Shown here: positions 61,474 to 64,000 of the stretch, one piece after another
Position numbering within the stretch: position 1 is the first letter of the stretch
Layout: each line of letters begins with the position of its first letter
DNA from: Pseudomonas gingeri
GTDB lineage: Bacteria > Pseudomonadota > Gammaproteobacteria > Pseudomonadales > Pseudomonadaceae
Assembly (NCBI RefSeq): GCF_013385425.1
Contig: NZ_JACAQA010000004.1
Span: forward strand, 345,213 to 409,212
DNA: 64,000 nt
Reading direction: 5' to 3'
Notes under the pieces: generated by a model
What the model saw: only the letters and a program-made list of their open reading frames with translations
What the model was told of the DNA's origin: nothing
The model's database searches: none
Program-made: the position numbers and the translations under genes

Positions 61474-62289
61474 TTAGCGCTTCAGCGAAGCCGGCAGGTG
61501 CGGCTGGATCGCCGTCAGTACGGCCTTGAAGCACTTGGTGTTGCCGGCAACGATATGGCCTTTTTCCAGGAAGTCGTGACCGCCGGTGAAGTCGCTCACC
61601 AGGCCGCCGGCTTCCTGGATCAGCAGGGCGCCCGCCGCCATGTCCCATTCGGACAGGCCCGACTCCCAGAACGCATCGAAACGACCGGCGGCCACATAGG
61701 CCAGGTCCAGGCTCGCGGCACCGGCGCGGCGGATGCCGGCGGTCTGGCCGACCAGGGCGCGGAACATGCCCAGGTAGTTGTCCAGGTTGTCCATCTGGTC
61801 GTCACGGAACGGGAAACCGGTACCCAGCAGGGCGCCGTCCAGGCTGGTGCGACCGCTGACGCGCAGGCGACGGCCATTGAGCTGGGCGCCACGGCCACGG
61901 GAGGCGGTGAATTCTTCCTGGCGGACCGGGTCGAGGACCACGGCGTGTTCCAGGCGACCACGGTATTTGCAGGCGATGCTGACCGCGAAGTGCGGGATGC
62001 CACGCAGGAAGTTGGTGGTGCCATCCAGTGGGTCGATGATCCACAGGTATTCTTCGCCTTCGCCGCTGCCGGCGTGGAAGCCGGTTTCTTCGCCACGAAT
62101 GGCGTGGGTCGGATAGGCCTTGCGCAGCGCGTCGATAATTTTCTGTTCGGCGGCGCGATCCACTTCGGACACATAGTCCTTGGCGTCTTTTTCGTCGACC
62201 TTGATGGTATCCAGGCGCTCGATGGAGCGGAAAATCAATTCACTGGCGCTGCGGGCGGCGCGCAGCGCGATATTCAGCATGGGCTGCAT
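61474..62289 (-). CDS. suhB: Inositol-1-monophosphatase family protein SuhB
   Basis: This 271-residue protein starts at the ATG at 62289; the frame is open further upstream but inside trmJ. Metal-site motifs are GEETG, IIDPLDGTTNF and SEWDMAAGALLI. SuhB hydrolyses inositol phosphates and also joins the rRNA antitermination complex in enterobacteria. In Pseudomonas it affects virulence gene expression. It diverges from trmJ. Confidence 0.95.
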   Translation of the reverse strand: MQPMLNIALRAARSASELIFRSIERLDTIKVDEKDAKDYVSEVDRAAEQKIIDALRKAYPTHAIRGEETGFHAGSGEGEEYLWIIDPLDGTTNFLRGIPHFAVSIACKYRGRLEHAVVLDPVRQEEFTASRGRGAQLNGRRLRVSGRTSLDGALLGTGFPFRDDQMDNLDNYLGMFRALVGQTAGIRRAGAASLDLAYVAAGRFDAFWESGLSEWDMAAGALLIQEAGGLVSDFTGGHDFLEKGHIVAGNTKCFKAVLTAIQPHLPASLKR

Positions 62290-62433
62290 GGACGTTTCAC
62301 CTAGAGTGTTAAAGAAAGCCGAACATTCTACCAGAAAAGTCCCGGGGGAGAAGGACGACGTTGGCGCTCGTGGCGCAATCCCCAGTGCTTCTGTAAGATT
62401 TGCTCCCCTTCGCCGAGTCTGAGAGTGTCTCTC

Positions 62434-63207
62434 GTGCTGCAAAATATTCGTGTTGTCCTGGTCAATACCAGTCATCCGGGCAATATCGGCGGGGCCGCGC
62501 GGGCCATGAAGAACATGGGGCTGTCGCGCCTGGTGCTGGTGGAGCCGCGGATCTTTCCGTCCGCTGAAGCCGATGCACGGGCTTCCGGTGCTACCGATAT
62601 CCTTGAAAACGCGCAAGTCGTCGCCACCTTGGAAGACGCATTGGTCGGTTGCAACCTGGTGTTTGGTACCAGTGCTCGCGATCGGCGGATTCCGTGGCCG
62701 TTGCTCGATCCCCGTGAATCCGGGTTGAAGGTGGTCGAGGAGGCCGGGCAGGGCGCCGAGATCGCACTGGTGTTCGGTCGTGAAGATTCCGGCCTGACCA
62801 ACGACGAGCTGCAGCGATGTCATTATCACGTACATATCCCGTCCGATCCGGACTTCAGTTCGCTCAACCTCGCCACGGCGGTGCAGGTGCTGAGCTATGA
62901 AGTGCGGATGTCCTGGCTGGCGGCCGTCGGGCAGCCGAGCAAGGTAGAGAAGCATGAAGTGGCGTCGACGCGCAGCGAAGAGCTGGCGACCATGGACGAG
63001 ATGGAGCGGTTCTACGGCCATCTGGAACAGACCCTGGTGGCCATCGACTTCCTCGACCCCGAAAAACCGCGCCATTTGATGGCACGGTTGCGTCGCCTGT
63101 ACGGGCGCAGTTCGGTCAGTCGCGCCGAGATGAATATTTTGCGGGGCATCCTCACGGAAACCGAAAAAGCGGCCCGGGGCGAGCTCCTTAAGCGGAAGGA
63201 TCAGTGA
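62434..63207 (+). CDS. trmJ: tRNA (Cm32/Um32) methyltransferase TrmJ
   Basis: This 257-residue SPOUT methyltransferase starts with GTG at 62434; an earlier GTG at 62425 is in frame, but the chosen start matches the family length and N-terminus ([20 protein letters not shown]). The trefoil-knot motifs [17 protein letters not shown] and [16 protein letters not shown] are present. It 2'-O-methylates position 32 of several tRNAs with AdoMet. Its stop overlaps cysE. Confidence 0.94.
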   Translation: MLQNIRVVLVNTSHPGNIGGAARAMKNMGLSRLVLVEPRIFPSAEADARASGATDILENAQVVATLEDALVGCNLVFGTSARDRRIPWPLLDPRESGLKVVEEAGQGAEIALVFGREDSGLTNDELQRCHYHVHIPSDPDFSSLNLATAVQVLSYEVRMSWLAAVGQPSKVEKHEVASTRSEELATMDEMERFYGHLEQTLVAIDFLDPEKPRHLMARLRRLYGRSSVSRAEMNILRGILTETEKAARGELLKRKDQ

Positions 63208-63983
63208 TGTTCGAGCGTTTGCGAGAAGATATCCAGAGCGTATTCCACCGTGATCCGGCGGCGCGTAATGCCTTCGAAGTGCTGACCTGCTACCCGGGCC
63301 TGCATGCCATCTGGCTGCATCGCCTGGGTCATGCCTTGTGGGGCATGGGCTGGAAATGGCTGGCGCGGGTGGTGTCGAACTTCGGTCGTTGGCTGACCGG
63401 CATCGAGATCCACCCCGGGGCCAAGGTCGGGCGGCGGTTCTTTATCGACCATGGCATGGGCATCGTGATCGGCGAGACCGCCGAGATCGGCGATGACGTG
63501 ACCATCTACCAGGGTGTGACCCTGGGTGGCACCAGTTGGAACAAGGGCAAGCGTCATCCGACTTTGGAGGATGGCGTGGTGGTGGGCGCCGGCGCCAAGG
63601 TGCTCGGGCCGTTTACCGTCGGTGCCGGGGCCAAGGTCGGGTCCAATGCGGTGGTGACCAAGGCGGTGCCGGCCGGTGCGACCGTAGTGGGGATTCCTGG
63701 GCGGATCATCATGAAGGCCGACGATCAGGTCGAAGCCAAGCGCAAGGCCATGGCGGAGAAGATTGGTTTCGATGCCTATGGCGTCAGCGAAGACATGCCG
63801 GACCCGGTGGCGCGGGCCATTGGCCAGTTGCTCGATCACCTGCAGGCGGTGGATGGGCGTCTGGAGGGGGTGTGTGGGGCGCTGAAGGACCTGGGCAGCA
63901 CGTATTGCGCCAAGGAGCTGCCGGAGTTGCAGTGTGATGGGTTTGTCGAGGTGAAGAGCGAGGCCGAGGCCAAAGCGGGCTGA
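63207..63983 (+). CDS. cysE: Serine O-acetyltransferase (CysE)
   Basis: This 258-residue enzyme starts at the ATG at 63207 with GGAAGGA at 63194-63200. After a helical N-terminal part come left-handed beta-helix hexapeptide repeats ([20 protein letters not shown], then [18 protein letters not shown]), with the catalytic His-Asp region in FIDHGMG. It makes O-acetylserine from serine and acetyl-CoA, the first committed step to cysteine. iscR usually follows, outside the window. Confidence 0.96.
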   Translation: MFERLREDIQSVFHRDPAARNAFEVLTCYPGLHAIWLHRLGHALWGMGWKWLARVVSNFGRWLTGIEIHPGAKVGRRFFIDHGMGIVIGETAEIGDDVTIYQGVTLGGTSWNKGKRHPTLEDGVVVGAGAKVLGPFTVGAGAKVGSNAVVTKAVPAGATVVGIPGRIIMKADDQVEAKRKAMAEKIGFDAYGVSEDMPDPVARAIGQLLDHLQAVDGRLEGVCGALKDLGSTYCAKELPELQCDGFVEVKSEAEAKAG

Positions 63984-64000
63984 TCTTTGTCGGACTTGCC

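Noticed and set aside
62290..63075. N-terminal extension of suhB to 63075
   Set aside because: It would run antisense through trmJ; the ATG at 62289 gives the normal SuhB length and N-terminus.

Overview
The window reads as Pseudomonas chromosome, most likely the P. fluorescens lineage. Evidence: high-GC codon use, REP elements of the type GCGAGCAAGC...GCTCCTACAGG, a nine-gene wss-type acetylated-cellulose operon, and the Pseudomonas gene order queA-tgt-yajC-secD-secF-(glycine-zipper gene)-suhB-trmJ-cysE at the right end. The species call is inference; no rRNA gene is present.

Layout. 1-5.7 kb: a truncated LysR regulator diverging from an acetylornithine-type aminotransferase, a PAS-GGDEF diguanylate cyclase, a TPR-like exported protein, a RelE/HigB-type toxin-antitoxin pair with a perfect palindrome upstream, and an unknown 234-residue protein. 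6.0-20.7 kb: wssABCDEFGHI, tightly overlapping. WssABCE make and export cellulose, WssD is the GH8 cellulase, and WssFGHI are the alginate-like acetylation module; no wssJ follows. 20.9-31.7 kb: an aromatic-type amino acid permease, MlaA with a small partner, an OmpR/EnvZ-type two-component pair, a dCache chemoreceptor, a DeoR regulator, a Kdo-hydroxylase-like oxygenase, an outer-membrane barrel and a TM2 protein. 32-37.2 kb: accessory genes, including an orphan CrtZ-type hydroxylase, a VOC protein, two unknown exported proteins, and DUF3077 and ribbon-helix-helix genes. 37.3-42.7 kb: LysR, M20 amidohydrolase and a polar amino-acid ABC importer, plausibly a unit for scavenging N-acyl amino acids. 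42.8-43.6 kb: an intact mqsRA operon with the canonical AACCT-N3-AGGTT operator. 43.7-48.9 kb: the NAD-dependent formate dehydrogenase operon fdsGBAD. 49.2-54.8 kb: an accessory patch with an effector/immunity candidate, gene fragments and an AAA ATPase + DUF4276 pair, ending at tRNA-Leu(CAA). 55.3-64.0 kb: the conserved queuosine/Sec/suhB/trmJ/cysE block.

The most unusual signal is an element of about 597 bp present twice, at 32001-32598 and 49213-49809. Each copy carries two hairpins with a TTAGTA loop. Each hairpin is followed 47-50 nt later by CTCAC(T/A)GAGAC and a tail that is shared within a locus but differs between loci. The two tails lie 301-302 bp apart in both copies. A conserved -10-like hexamer lies exactly 127 nt upstream of the second tail. 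A 33-codon ORF with a ribosome-binding site and a strong terminator close each copy. I know no described family that matches.

A second theme is paralogy between 32-43.6 kb and 49.2-52.9 kb. The 597-bp element, the DUF3077 gene, the ribbon-helix-helix gene and mqsRA occur intact in the first block. In the second block the element and DUF3077 recur intact, and the other two recur only as fragments, with a REP element at one breakpoint. The AAA/DUF4276 pair sits directly beside the broken mqsR copy and next to tRNA-Leu, which suggests an accessory or defence insertion spot.
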